From contig JBMNUF010000006.1 of the NCBI GenBank assembly GCA_050946115.1, forward strand, positions 1 through 64,000: a DNA stretch of 64,000 bases, read 5' to 3'. Below the pieces are notes generated by a model. It was not told the origin of the DNA, did no database searches, and saw only the letters and a list, made by a program, of their open reading frames with translations. Source of the DNA: CAYFRC01 sp050946115. GTDB lineage: Bacteria; Bacillota; Clostridia; Christensenellales; Aristaeellaceae. A program made the position numbers and the translations under genes. Of this stretch, positions 42,474 through 50,782 are shown one piece after another. How positions within the stretch are numbered: position 1 is the first letter of the stretch; each line of letters starts with the position of its first letter.

Positions 42474-43583
42474 TTATTCGTTCAAAACGCCTGCGAGCTC
42501 CGCGGGAACCATCGCGAGCGCGCGGCGGTATTTCGTGGAAAGCTCGACCCAGCATTCGCTCCGAGCGCTACGGATAAAGCCCGTCATCGCATCCAACACG
42601 TGGAAGGTCTGCGCGCAGTCGCACCGCGCATCGCGCCCCGTCCGGATGGCGACGGCGAAATCGTCCAATCCCAGCCCGCGGCTGTTTTCGCGGTAGGAAT
42701 ACATCAGGGGAATCTCGCGAACCTCCCCGTCTTCGGGGCGGAACAGCTTCACGGGGCCGCCAAAGGTATTGGGGTCGGGTACGAAGAGTGTGCCCCTGCT
42801 GCCGTAGATTTCGAGGCGCGCGCCGTAGGGATAGTATACGTCAAACGTCGTAAAGAGCGTGCCGATCGCGCCGCTTTCAAACTGCATTGTGCCCGCGACA
42901 TATGTATCGACGTTCACATGAATCGGCGTACCCGCGAAGGGCTTGCTCGTAATCAGTCGCCTGTCGAAGGATTTCCGCGCCGCGCCCACGACGCGGGAAA
43001 TGCCGCCGCAGAGGTTGATCAGCGCGGTGAGATAGTACGGCCCCATGTCGAGCATGGGCCCGCCGCCGTGCTGGTAGAAGAAATCGGGGTCCTCGTGCCA
43101 CGATTCGGGGCCGTGGCCGATCATAAAGCCCGCAGCGCCTATCACGTCGCCGATGTATCCGTCGTCGATGAGTCGCCTGCACGTCTGAATGCCCGCGCCG
43201 AGAAAAGTATCCGGCGCGCCGCCCAAAAGGAGCTTTTTCGACCTCGCCAGTTCGACGAGCGCCTTTCCCTCCTCGAGCGTCGCGGCGAGCGGCTTTTCCG
43301 AATAGACGTGCTTTCCCGCCTCCAGCGCCGCCTTGGACACGGCGTAGTGCTCATACGGGCGGGTGATATTCAAAACGAGTTCGACCTCGGGGTCGGCAAA
43401 GGCATCGTGCATCGTCTCGTATATCTTCGGTACGCCATATGCCGCCTGCGCCTTTTCGGCGCGCTCCCGCACGAGGTCGCACACGCCGATGAGGCGCACA
43501 TCCCGAAAAACCTTTGTCAGGTTCTGCAAATAAATCCCGCTGATGTTCCCGACGCCGATCATTGCGACATTCACAGGCTTCAT
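42474..43583 (-). CDS. Gfo/Idh/MocA-family NAD(P)-dependent oxidoreductase
   Basis: The 369-residue protein has an N-terminal Rossmann fold (VAMIGVGNISGIY), the conserved EKPLA motif (about residue 95) and the C-terminal alpha/beta domain with GPMLDMGPYYLTAL and the acidic and His residues typical of sugar dehydrogenases (SWHEDPDFFYQHGG). Such enzymes oxidise or epimerise sugars, inositols or amino-sugars; the substrate here is unknown. The ATG at 43583 follows GGAGGGAA. The neighbouring nagB and sialidase-like genes suggest an amino-sugar or sialic-acid related role as one option. Confidence 0.88.
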   Translation of the reverse strand: MKPVNVAMIGVGNISGIYLQNLTKVFRDVRLIGVCDLVRERAEKAQAAYGVPKIYETMHDAFADPEVELVLNITRPYEHYAVSKAALEAGKHVYSEKPLAATLEEGKALVELARSKKLLLGGAPDTFLGAGIQTCRRLIDDGYIGDVIGAAGFMIGHGPESWHEDPDFFYQHGGGPMLDMGPYYLTALINLCGGISRVVGAARKSFDRRLITSKPFAGTPIHVNVDTYVAGTMQFESGAIGTLFTTFDVYYPYGARLEIYGSRGTLFVPDPNTFGGPVKLFRPEDGEVREIPLMYSYRENSRGLGLDDFAVAIRTGRDARCDCAQTFHVLDAMTGFIRSARSECWVELSTKYRRALAMVPAELAGVLNE

Positions 43584-43623
43584 AAAAGGTTCCCTCCATT
43601 CAGAGATTGTGTTCCCTGTGTGC

Positions 43624-43652
43624 ATTATAGCACATCCAAGTGCGTTTGAACA
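43624..43652 (-). promoter_or_regulatory. Extended -10 promoter of the Gfo/Idh gene
   Basis: On minus TGTTCA (43652-43647), 17 bases, TATAAT (43629-43624), with TG at the extended position. Confidence 0.68.
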
Positions 43653-43691
43653 GGGCAGAGACAAAAAAGGCGCTTTCCTTTGCACGGGGGC

Positions 43692-43720
43692 TTGAAAACG
43701 CGCGCGAACTATGGTATCAT
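43692..43720 (+). promoter_or_regulatory. Promoter of nagB
   Basis: TTGAAA (43692-43697), 17 bases, TATCAT (43715-43720), 60 bases before the nagB start. Confidence 0.72.
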
Positions 43721-43779
43721 ACAGATGAACGCTGCCGAAGAAGGCGCGATGACTATCATAATGAATCGAGGGAGAAACT

Positions 43780-44568
43780 ATGCATGTAATCATCCAGAAG
43801 GATTATGAACGGGTGTGCGACTGGGCGGCAAACCACATCATCTCTGCGATCAATGCCCATACAGGCGATAAACCGTTTGTGTTGGGTCTGCCCACGGGCT
43901 CTTCTCCGATCGGCGTGTATAAGCGGCTGGTCAAGGCGAACAAGGAGGGCAAGGTCTCCTTTAAGAACGTCGTCACCTTCAACATGGACGAATACGTCGG
44001 CCTTCCGCGCGAACATCCCGAAAGTTATTGGTATTTCATGCACGACAAACTGTTCAACCACGTCGACATCCCCGCGGAGAACGTGAACATCTTGGACGGC
44101 ATGGCGGAAGACCTCGAAGCCGAGTGCGCGCGCTTCGAAGAAAAGATCGCCTCCTACGGCGGGATCGACCTGTTCTTGGGCGGCAGCGGCGTGGACGGGC
44201 ACATCGCCTTCAACGAGCCGTACACCTCCCTTTGCTCCCGCACGGGCATCCGCACCCTTACGGAGGACACCAGGATCGTAAACAGCAGGTTTTTTGACAA
44301 CGACCCCGCGAAGGTGCCTGCCACGGCGCTGTCCGTCGGCGTCGGCACGGTGACGGACGCCCGCGAAGTGCTGCTTTTGATAAGCGGACACAGCAAGGCG
44401 CGCGCGCTCAAGTACTGCGTCGAGGGCAGCGTTTCGCAGAAGTGGACGATCAGCGCGCTGCAAATGCACAACAACGCCTATATCGCCTGCGACGATGCCG
44501 CCTGCGGCGAATTGATGCTGAACACCTACAGGTATTTCCTGGACGTGTACGGTGCGGAGAGGCTGTAA
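43780..44568 (+). CDS. nagB: Glucosamine-6-phosphate deaminase
   Basis: NagB converts glucosamine-6-phosphate to fructose-6-phosphate and ammonia, feeding amino-sugar catabolism into glycolysis. The 262-residue protein has LGLPTGSSPIGVYKRL (phosphate-binding loop, about 36-50), NMDEYVG (Asp70, proton shuttle) and GVDGHIAFNEP (Asp139, His141, Glu146). The family has GG-I-G-x-DGH; here GGSGVDGH, a mild change. Length is normal. A strong terminator follows. No nagA or regulator gene is beside it. Confidence 0.95.
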   Translation: MHVIIQKDYERVCDWAANHIISAINAHTGDKPFVLGLPTGSSPIGVYKRLVKANKEGKVSFKNVVTFNMDEYVGLPREHPESYWYFMHDKLFNHVDIPAENVNILDGMAEDLEAECARFEEKIASYGGIDLFLGGSGVDGHIAFNEPYTSLCSRTGIRTLTEDTRIVNSRFFDNDPAKVPATALSVGVGTVTDAREVLLLISGHSKARALKYCVEGSVSQKWTISALQMHNNAYIACDDAACGELMLNTYRYFLDVYGAERL

Positions 44569-44582
44569 GATATTTACGCAAG

Positions 44583-44618
44583 AAATCGGGAGGGCGATGT
44601 CCCTTCCGATTTTTCTTT
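44583..44618. terminator. Terminator between nagB and the convergent sialidase-like gene
   Basis: AAATCGGGAGGG pairs with CCCTTCCGATTT (one mismatch/wobble) and is followed by a T-rich tail. It could serve both strands. Confidence 0.85.
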
Positions 44619-44622
44619 GGGT

Positions 44623-45621
44623 TTAGAGACGCGCTTCCGTTTCGATCTCCCAAAACGCGATCTTCTGCCGTTTCCAGGTATAGCTGACAAAGAGCGTTTT
44701 GCCCTTCGAGAGGATTGCGGGATAGGAGTATTCGCCCTCGTTTGTCTCCAAATACAAAAGCGGTCGGAAGGTCTCGCCGCCGTCTGCGGAGAAGGAAAGG
44801 AGCAAGGGCGTCCTTGCCGCCCAATTGCCGGAGACGGGGTTACTCACCAAAAAGATGCAGCCGTCTTCCGCTTGCGCGAGATCGATGCCGCTGTTGTTGT
44901 TGGGGATGCCCGTAGAATAGGCGAAGCACCACGTTTCGCCGTCGTCGACGGAGTCGCTGCGGAGGATATAGCCCTCCGTCGAGCGCAGCAGCATATGGAC
45001 GGCGCCGTCAACTGATTGCCATAGAGTGGGCTGAATGACCCCTTTGCCGACGGTCTCAAAGGGCGGTTTCTTGCAGCCCCGCGGCAGTGGCTCTCCCTTG
45101 CGCCAAAGCGGAACGAAGGGGGAGGGGCGAAATGTCTCACAGTCGTCGTCCGAGATATCGACAAAGGCGTTCCATTGCTCCGCCGTTTCGACAGATGCGG
45201 GCGCGAGCATCCTTCCGCTTTGGAGGCGCAGCGGCTTGTTGCGCACGGGGCCCCTGCCGCCGACATCGCCCTGTACGAGCTCCGTTGGCTGGGTCCACGC
45301 CCAGCCGCCGTCCGTCGAGCGCATCCTGCGCGTATGCCAGCGGGGGATGGGCGTTCCGACCTTGTAAAACAGGTCGATGGTATCCCCGCGCGCGTAGAAG
45401 ACCGGGTTCCAATGCGGCAAATCGGCCTCGCCCGCGATCAAATGCGGTGCATCCCAAATACCTTTATGCCGCCTTGCGGTATAGATATCGACATCGGGCG
45501 CGCCCTCCTGCGTTCCGCCGAACCACGCGAGGAGGATGTCGTCTCTGCATAGAGCGATGGTCGATGCGTGTCCGCTCGCGGTCGGGATGTCGATTAAGGT
45601 CTTTTTCGCGCTTTGAATCAC
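44623..45621 (-). CDS. Sialidase-like BNR-repeat protein, GTG start (cytoplasmic)
   Basis: The 332-residue protein has the N-terminal FGGTQEGAPDVDIY and several Asp-box-like turns (STDGGWAW, SVDDGETW, SADGGETF), as in the neuraminidase superfamily group often found with sugar-uptake genes. No signal peptide. I take the GTG at 45621, 8 bases after AAGGGGGG; the TTG further upstream lies before the ribosome-binding site. The protein differs clearly from the BNR protein at 30828, so the two are distant relatives. Enzyme activity is unproven. Confidence 0.77.
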   Translation of the reverse strand: MIQSAKKTLIDIPTASGHASTIALCRDDILLAWFGGTQEGAPDVDIYTARRHKGIWDAPHLIAGEADLPHWNPVFYARGDTIDLFYKVGTPIPRWHTRRMRSTDGGWAWTQPTELVQGDVGGRGPVRNKPLRLQSGRMLAPASVETAEQWNAFVDISDDDCETFRPSPFVPLWRKGEPLPRGCKKPPFETVGKGVIQPTLWQSVDGAVHMLLRSTEGYILRSDSVDDGETWCFAYSTGIPNNNSGIDLAQAEDGCIFLVSNPVSGNWAARTPLLLSFSADGGETFRPLLYLETNEGEYSYPAILSKGKTLFVSYTWKRQKIAFWEIETEARL

Positions 45622-45663
45622 GGAACAATCCCCCCTTATAGTCGGAATCAAGACGGTATCGCC

Positions 45664-45692
45664 ATCATATCCCTTTCGCTCGTACCTGTCAA
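45664..45692 (-). promoter_or_regulatory. Promoter of the 45621 sialidase-like gene
   Basis: On minus TTGACA (45692-45687), 17 bases, TATGAT (45669-45664). Confidence 0.78.
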
Positions 45693-45741
45693 GAGAATTG
45701 GCGATATTCTTTCCCAGCGCGCAAAAAGTGTGGATTTTCGC

Positions 45742-45770
45742 TTGACATAATGTTACTTATTGTTTATACT
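45742..45770 (+). promoter_or_regulatory. Promoter of the 45806 sugar transporter operon
   Basis: TTGACA (45742-45747), 17 bases, TATACT (45765-45770), 35 bases before the binding-protein start. Confidence 0.88.
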
Positions 45771-45805
45771 ATTCAATAGATAACGAACAATGAGGAGGAA
45801 TTGTT

Positions 45806-47137
45806 ATGAAGCGTACCCTCGCAATCGTTCTCGCACTCGTCATGGTGCTCCTGCTCGCGGCGCCGGCAATCTCCGAATCGTCCGCCGAAAAGGTGCATCT
45901 GGTGTTCGTGGAGCGCTACGGCAACACCACCCGCACGGCTTCCCTGCGCGGCTTGCTCGACGAGTTTGAACAGCAGAACCCCGACATCGAGATCGAGCTT
46001 ATCTCCCCGCCGCTGGAGACCTCCCAGCAGAAGATTTCGCAGATGCTCCTCGCGCAGGACGCGCTGGATATTCTCGAAGTCACCGCGTGGGAATACGGCA
46101 ACTATCTCGAAAACGAGTGGCTGCACGACCTGACGGACTACTACGCCAACTATCCCGACAAGGAAACGTTCATCGAGCGCGTTTCCTCGACCCTGCAAGA
46201 GGCGGACGGAAAGTACTACCAGGTGCCGATCGGCTGCTACGAGCGTTTGATCTACTATCGCGTGGACTGGCTGGAGGAATTGGGCTTGACGCTTCCGGAA
46301 CCCGGCCCCGAATGGACGTACGATGCGCTGTTTGAAATCGCGAAGGCGATGACCGACCCCGAAAAGGGGCGCTACGGCTGGGCGCTGCGCGGCGGCGGAA
46401 ACAGCTATCAGCAGTTTATCGAGCAGGTCATGGAGGCGAACATCGGCTGGGACAACCTCCTGTCCGACGCCGAATACCGCTTTACCGCAGACGGCAAGTC
46501 GATCTACCGGAGCGAAGCCGCCAAAAAGGGCGTCGAGTTCCAGCGGAAGTTCTACGAGGAGTGCTGCCCGAAGGATTCCATCGCGTGGCTGTTTACCGAC
46601 CAGGTGACGGCGTTCGCCTCGGGCGTGTGCGGCCTGCTCATGCAGGATTCCGACTGCATCGGCACCTTTAAGGCGGAGATGGAGGAGGGCACTTGGGCGA
46701 CCTACCCGATGCCCGTGGACGCGGAGACCGGCTGCGGCATGATCGGCAAGGGCGCGGACGGCTGGGCGATGACTGCCCACACCAAGCACCCTGACGAGGC
46801 GTGGCGCGTGTTGGCGTATCTCGGTTCGCCCGAGATCAATACCCGCTTCTGCAAGGATTACGGCGTAATCCCCATCCATACGACGGCTTCGGAATATGAC
46901 GAGGAGTTCAAGACCGGCTACTACGCGCCGTATATCTTCATGTTCTCGCACCCCGAGATGTATCACCCGCTCGGCGGCGTGAATCTGCCGTACTCCTCCT
47001 TCTTTTCCGAGTTCGGCGATTCCTCCGATACGGATCTGCAGAATTTCCTGATGGGCAACCTCGACGCGGACGCCATGCTTCTGAAGTGGGCGGAGCAGTG
47101 GGAGGCGGCTCGCGAGGAATTCGGCGGCCTCGAATAA
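45806..47137 (+). CDS. Sugar ABC transporter solute-binding protein (family 1)
   Basis: The 443-residue extracellular protein has a signal peptide (RTLAIVLALVMVLLLAAPAIS, no lipobox cysteine) and family-1 features such as LLDEFEQQNPDIEIELISPP, AQDALDILEV and a late aromatic stretch (YGWALRGGGNSYQQFIEQVM). It precedes two sugar permease genes. Ligand unknown; the closeness of sialidase-like and nagB genes makes a host-type glycan an option. TGAGGAGGA precedes the ATG. Confidence 0.9.
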   Translation: MKRTLAIVLALVMVLLLAAPAISESSAEKVHLVFVERYGNTTRTASLRGLLDEFEQQNPDIEIELISPPLETSQQKISQMLLAQDALDILEVTAWEYGNYLENEWLHDLTDYYANYPDKETFIERVSSTLQEADGKYYQVPIGCYERLIYYRVDWLEELGLTLPEPGPEWTYDALFEIAKAMTDPEKGRYGWALRGGGNSYQQFIEQVMEANIGWDNLLSDAEYRFTADGKSIYRSEAAKKGVEFQRKFYEECCPKDSIAWLFTDQVTAFASGVCGLLMQDSDCIGTFKAEMEEGTWATYPMPVDAETGCGMIGKGADGWAMTAHTKHPDEAWRVLAYLGSPEINTRFCKDYGVIPIHTTASEYDEEFKTGYYAPYIFMFSHPEMYHPLGGVNLPYSSFFSEFGDSSDTDLQNFLMGNLDADAMLLKWAEQWEAAREEFGGLE

Positions 47138-47157
47138 GTAAACCATCGGTTTCGGAG

Positions 47158-47187
47158 ATTTGGGAGGGCTTGCCCTCCCAAATTTTT
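47158..47187 (+). terminator. Intra-operon terminator between binding-protein and permease genes
   Basis: A perfect 12-bp stem (ATTTGGGAGGGC with GCCCTCCCAAAT) is followed by four T. It would lower read-through to the permease genes, giving an excess of binding protein. Confidence 0.9.
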
Positions 47188-47214
47188 GGAATGGGCAAAA
47201 GGAGTGGCGATGCT

Positions 47215-48144
47215 ATGTCGGCGAAGAAGCCCCTGCGCGGACAAAAAAGCGCAAACCCCAAGCGCGACCGCATTTTCATCGCGTGCATGCTCTTTCCGGG
47301 CATCGCGATGGTCGCACTGTTTTATTACTACCCTTTTCTGAGCGGCATTCCCAATGCCTTCAAATACTACAACCTGTTCCGCATCAAGCGCACGCGCTGG
47401 ATCGGCTTGGACAATTTCGTCGAGCTGTTTACGGAGCGGGAGTTTCTGCTCACGCTCTCCAACACGGCGCAGTGGGTGTTCGTATCGCTGTTTTTCCAGT
47501 TTATGATCGGCTTCGTGCTCGCGATGTTTCTGAAAAAGCCGTTTCGCGGGCGCGGCGTATACCAGGGCGCGATCTTCTTCCCGTGGGCGGTATCCGGTTT
47601 TCTGATCGGCATACTGTGGCGGTGGATGTATAACGCGGCGTACGGCCCCATCAACGGGCTTTTGCTCGCGCTCGGCATTACGGATGCCGCAAACCCGATC
47701 GGCTTTTTGTCGGACATGTCGCTGGCGATGCCGTCCGTCATCGCGACAAACGTGTGGTACGGCATCGCGTTTTTTACCATCATGATCCAGGCGGCACTGC
47801 AGGGCGTTCCCGACGAGCTGTACGAGGCATCGAGGGTGGACGGGGCGACCAAGCCGCAGCAGTTCTTCCACATCACGCTGCCGTACATCTATCCCGTATT
47901 GATTTTGACGACGCTCTTGCGTTCGATCTGGATATTCAATTTTGCGGACCTCATCTACTCCATCACGCGCGGGGGTCCCGGCGGCTCGACGGAGATCATG
48001 ACGAGCTATATGCTGAACCTGATCATGTTCCAGTCCAACTACGGCAAGGCGAGCGCCGTGGGGCTGATCATCATCCTATTGCTGCTCGCGTGGTCGGTTT
48101 TGTATCTCAAGATTTCACGCTTTGAAGAGGGGAGTGAGTTTTAA
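47215..48144 (+). CDS. Sugar ABC transporter permease (UgpA/LacF type)
   Basis: The 309-residue permease has six helices, the N-terminal MLFPGIAMVALFYYYPFLSGI and coupling motif YEASRVDGATKPQQFFHITLP. The ATG at 47215 (MSAKKPLRG) follows AAGGAG by 10 bases; the frame is open back to 47086 but that region contains the terminator. The TAA stop shares its last base with the next ATG. No ATPase gene is present in the operon. Confidence 0.9.
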   Translation: MSAKKPLRGQKSANPKRDRIFIACMLFPGIAMVALFYYYPFLSGIPNAFKYYNLFRIKRTRWIGLDNFVELFTEREFLLTLSNTAQWVFVSLFFQFMIGFVLAMFLKKPFRGRGVYQGAIFFPWAVSGFLIGILWRWMYNAAYGPINGLLLALGITDAANPIGFLSDMSLAMPSVIATNVWYGIAFFTIMIQAALQGVPDELYEASRVDGATKPQQFFHITLPYIYPVLILTTLLRSIWIFNFADLIYSITRGGPGGSTEIMTSYMLNLIMFQSNYGKASAVGLIIILLLLAWSVLYLKISRFEEGSEF

Positions 48145-48977
48145 TGCACAAAACCTCCGCGGGATACAAAATCGCAAAGGTCACGGTGCTGACGGTGTTT
48201 CTGGTGCTGATCGTGTTTCCGTTTTACTGGATTCTGATCACGTCGTTCAAGGCTCCGGGCGAAATCTATTCCACGCCCGTAACCTTCTTCCCGCAAACCT
48301 TTTCCACCGTGAACTACGAAAACCTCTTCAAATCGCTCGATTTCGGGCGGTATATCGCAAACTCCATCGTAGTTTCGCTCGTTGCATCCACATGCTCGAC
48401 GGCGATCGCTCTGTGCGGCGCGTATGTGCTGGCGCGGTTCAATTTTCGCGGAAAGCAGGCAGTGATCTATTTCTATTTGATTACGCAGATGCTTCCGTCC
48501 TTCATCGGGCTTGCGCCGCTGTACCAGATGCTCTCCGCGTGGAAGATGATCAACTGGCTGCCCACGCTCATGATCCTCTCCACGACGTTTTTGATCCCGT
48601 ACAGCGTGATCACGATCCGCGGATTCTTGCTGCGCGTGCCGCGCTCGCTCGAAGAGAGCGCGATGATCGACGGCTGCGGGCGGCTGCGCGCGATGTTCAA
48701 CATCGTCTTCCCGCTGATTCTGCCGGGCATTTCCGCGACGTTTATCTTCTGCTTCGTGCAGGACTGGAACGACCTGTTCAGTCCGGTTTTGTACATGAAC
48801 AGCCAGTCGAACTACACTATCCCCGTCGCGCTCAATTACATGGTGCAAAAAAACGACATCAAGTGGGGTGAATTGTCCGCCGGCGCGGTCATCGCGATCG
48901 TTCCGACGGTAATCATGTTCGCGTTTGCGCAAAAATACGTCGCCTCGGGCATGCTGGCGGGCGCAATCAAGGAATAA
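48144..48977 (+). CDS. Sugar ABC transporter permease (UgpE/LacG type)
   Basis: The 277-residue partner permease has the N-terminal VFLVLIVFPFYWILITSFK, ARFNFRGKQAVIYFYLITQM and the coupling motif RSLEESAMIDGCGRLRAMFNIVFPL. Its ATG shares an A with the upstream stop (TAATG). A strong terminator follows. Confidence 0.92.
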   Translation: MHKTSAGYKIAKVTVLTVFLVLIVFPFYWILITSFKAPGEIYSTPVTFFPQTFSTVNYENLFKSLDFGRYIANSIVVSLVASTCSTAIALCGAYVLARFNFRGKQAVIYFYLITQMLPSFIGLAPLYQMLSAWKMINWLPTLMILSTTFLIPYSVITIRGFLLRVPRSLEESAMIDGCGRLRAMFNIVFPLILPGISATFIFCFVQDWNDLFSPVLYMNSQSNYTIPVALNYMVQKNDIKWGELSAGAVIAIVPTVIMFAFAQKYVASGMLAGAIKE

Positions 48978-48980
48978 AGT

Positions 48981-49019
48981 ATGGGCGGGTATCGGATTTT
49001 CCGACCCCGCCCATTTTTT
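48981..49019 (+). terminator. Terminator of the 45806 transporter operon
   Basis: ATGGGCGGGTATCGG pairs with CCGACCCCGCCCAT (one bulge/mismatch) and is followed by TTTTTT. It starts three bases after the stop. Confidence 0.93.
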
Positions 49020-49025
49020 GTTCCG

Positions 49026-49535
49026 TCATAGAAAGCGCTTTTCGATTTCTCGCACCTGTCGACTGTTTTTCACGACGAAGGTCTTGTGCGGATACCTGCG
49101 CTGCAGCTCGAGGTAGCGCCCCTTCGAAGTACGGCTCCTTCCTTTCCAAAGCACCCATTTCACGAATTCCAGGTCTACCTTCTCGTTACAACCCTGTGCC
49201 ATATCGGGGCGCGACGTGTTTCGGTAGCGGATATAGCGCTTGATCACGCGGAAAAGCGAAACCATGCGCGGAAACAGCATTTCGATGATGATGTCCGCTT
49301 CCTCCATGCGCCTCTCGTAGGAGAGTTTCGAGTAATTCCCGTCGATTACCCACGCATCGTGCGTGTCCAAGAACTCGCGCACGATTGCTTCCTTTTCTTC
49401 CTGCGGGCGTATCGCCCAATCGGGCAGAAACTGCACCGTATCGATGTGCAGAACCTCGATACCGAGCCTTTCGGCGATCTTCCGCGCAAGCGTGGATTTG
49501 CCGGAGCCGCTGTATCCGATGACGGCGATTTTCAT
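49026..49535 (-). CDS. P-loop nucleoside/nucleotide kinase-like protein (topology modulation protein type)
   Basis: The 169-residue protein starts with MKIAVIGYSGSGKST (P-loop), followed by VLHIDTVQFLPDW and WVIDGNYSK, the pattern of the adenylate-kinase-like FlaR group. The real substrate is unknown. Its ATG shares a base with the stop of the preceding gene (TAATG), so the two are coupled. It ends tail to tail with the transporter operon. Confidence 0.8.
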   Translation of the reverse strand: MKIAVIGYSGSGKSTLARKIAERLGIEVLHIDTVQFLPDWAIRPQEEKEAIVREFLDTHDAWVIDGNYSKLSYERRMEEADIIIEMLFPRMVSLFRVIKRYIRYRNTSRPDMAQGCNEKVDLEFVKWVLWKGRSRTSKGRYLELQRRYPHKTFVVKNSRQVREIEKRFL

Positions 49536-50644
49536 TATGCGTTCTGTTCCTTCGAGCGGAGGAAATCGTCCAGCGCGGCCTGCGCACCGTATGCGGCGGT
49601 TGCGCTGACTACATAGTCTGGCAGCTTGCGGTACGAGCCGTTGATGCACTCGCAGCAGCCGTTTTCCGCAAAATCCTCGAGCGCGTCGCTCAGCGCGAGG
49701 GATGCTTGCTGGGGATATTCGGGCAGCAGCGCGCAGACGAGCCATTTAAGCGGCGTCGCCCAGTACGCGCCGTTTTGGTACGTGCCAAACGGCACGTCGA
49801 TGAGGAATTTCTCCCATGACTCGTCCTTGTAGAGATGGCGAAGCTGCCCATTTTGCGTAAGCAGGTCGTATTCTGCCATGAGCGCGTTGCGAAGGGACGC
49901 TATGCGCTTTTCGCTGAGCGGGAAGCCGATCGCGAGGGCGTAGCACGCCGCCCACACGTCCTCCTGCCTGCAGTCGACCGTCGCCGCATAGGGGAAGATG
50001 TTGCCGTCCGGGAAAAAGACCTCCTCAAAATGCGCTTCCATGTCGGAGGCGATTTTTGCGAACTCCTCATCGCCCCAGCCGGCGGCGATTTTGCACGCCC
50101 TGTAATGTATAAGCGATTCAAAGGCGCAAAGCCCCGTCTTGCAGATGCAGTCCGTAAAGCCATATGGGGAGTGCGGGGATTCGGGGTCGTTATACACGAG
50201 CCCGTTTTCCGAAAGCGGCGTCGCGCGCAGGGCGCGGATGAGCGCGTCGTGCCACTTGTGCAAAAAGGCGTCGCCGTCCTCGGGCGCGGCGAGCTCCCGA
50301 TACCTTTCGGTCGCGATTACCGCGAAGGCATTGTCGTCCAAATTGGCGCGCGCACGCCCCGTTTCGTCCATATCGCCCGCGGTATAGCAGACGGTGCCAT
50401 CGGCATAGACGCGGTCGGGAATCCAGCCGTCTTCCTTTCGCGCGTGGGAAAACAGGTATTCGAGGCAGGCGCAAATCTCCTCGGGATCGAACAGATCGCC
50501 TGCGTCTTCGATCATATAGGAAAAATCGCGCATCCACAGCGCGGCATAGCTACCCGCGCCGTCAGGGGTGTAGAGTTTTAACCCGTTCGGGGTCGTTATG
50601 ACGCTGCCTTGCAGCTGTTTAAGTGCGAGTTGACGTGCATCCAT
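49535..50644 (-). CDS. Alpha/alpha-barrel glycosidase-like protein, family unassigned
   Basis: The 369-residue cytoplasmic protein has the look of a six-hairpin glycosidase: GAGSYAALWMRDFSYMIEDA (about 29-48), RVYADGTVCYTAGDMDETGR, LDDNAFAVIATERYRELA and CRQEDVWAACYALAIGFPL. I cannot place it in a named glycoside hydrolase family; catalytic acids are plausibly Asp/Glu in these segments. The ATG at 50644 lies 11 bases after AGGAGGAGG. It is the first gene of a two-gene operon with the P-loop kinase, an unusual pairing that could point to sugar salvage but could be accidental. Confidence 0.7.
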   Translation of the reverse strand: MDARQLALKQLQGSVITTPNGLKLYTPDGAGSYAALWMRDFSYMIEDAGDLFDPEEICACLEYLFSHARKEDGWIPDRVYADGTVCYTAGDMDETGRARANLDDNAFAVIATERYRELAAPEDGDAFLHKWHDALIRALRATPLSENGLVYNDPESPHSPYGFTDCICKTGLCAFESLIHYRACKIAAGWGDEEFAKIASDMEAHFEEVFFPDGNIFPYAATVDCRQEDVWAACYALAIGFPLSEKRIASLRNALMAEYDLLTQNGQLRHLYKDESWEKFLIDVPFGTYQNGAYWATPLKWLVCALLPEYPQQASLALSDALEDFAENGCCECINGSYRKLPDYVVSATAAYGAQAALDDFLRSKEQNA

Positions 50645-50680
50645 GGATGTTGTCGCCTCCTCCTTTGCTTTCCATGCGAT

Positions 50681-50709
50681 ATTATAGACGATTTTGGCCC
50701 GTTTGTCAA
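50681..50709 (-). promoter_or_regulatory. Promoter of the 50644-49026 operon
   Basis: On minus TTGACA (50709-50704), 17 bases, TATAAT (50686-50681): perfect match to consensus. Confidence 0.9.
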
Positions 50710-50722
50710 ATCCGTCGCCGTA

Positions 50723-50751
50723 TTGACAGCGCGCCGCCGCCGTGCTACTAT
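50723..50751 (+). promoter_or_regulatory. Promoter of the epimerase-like gene
   Basis: TTGACA (50723-50728), 17 bases, TACTAT (50746-50751). Divergent to the preceding promoter, with the two -35 boxes 13 bases apart. Confidence 0.72.
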
Positions 50752-50782
50752 ACGGATATACGAATCGAAGGGGGATAAGCCG

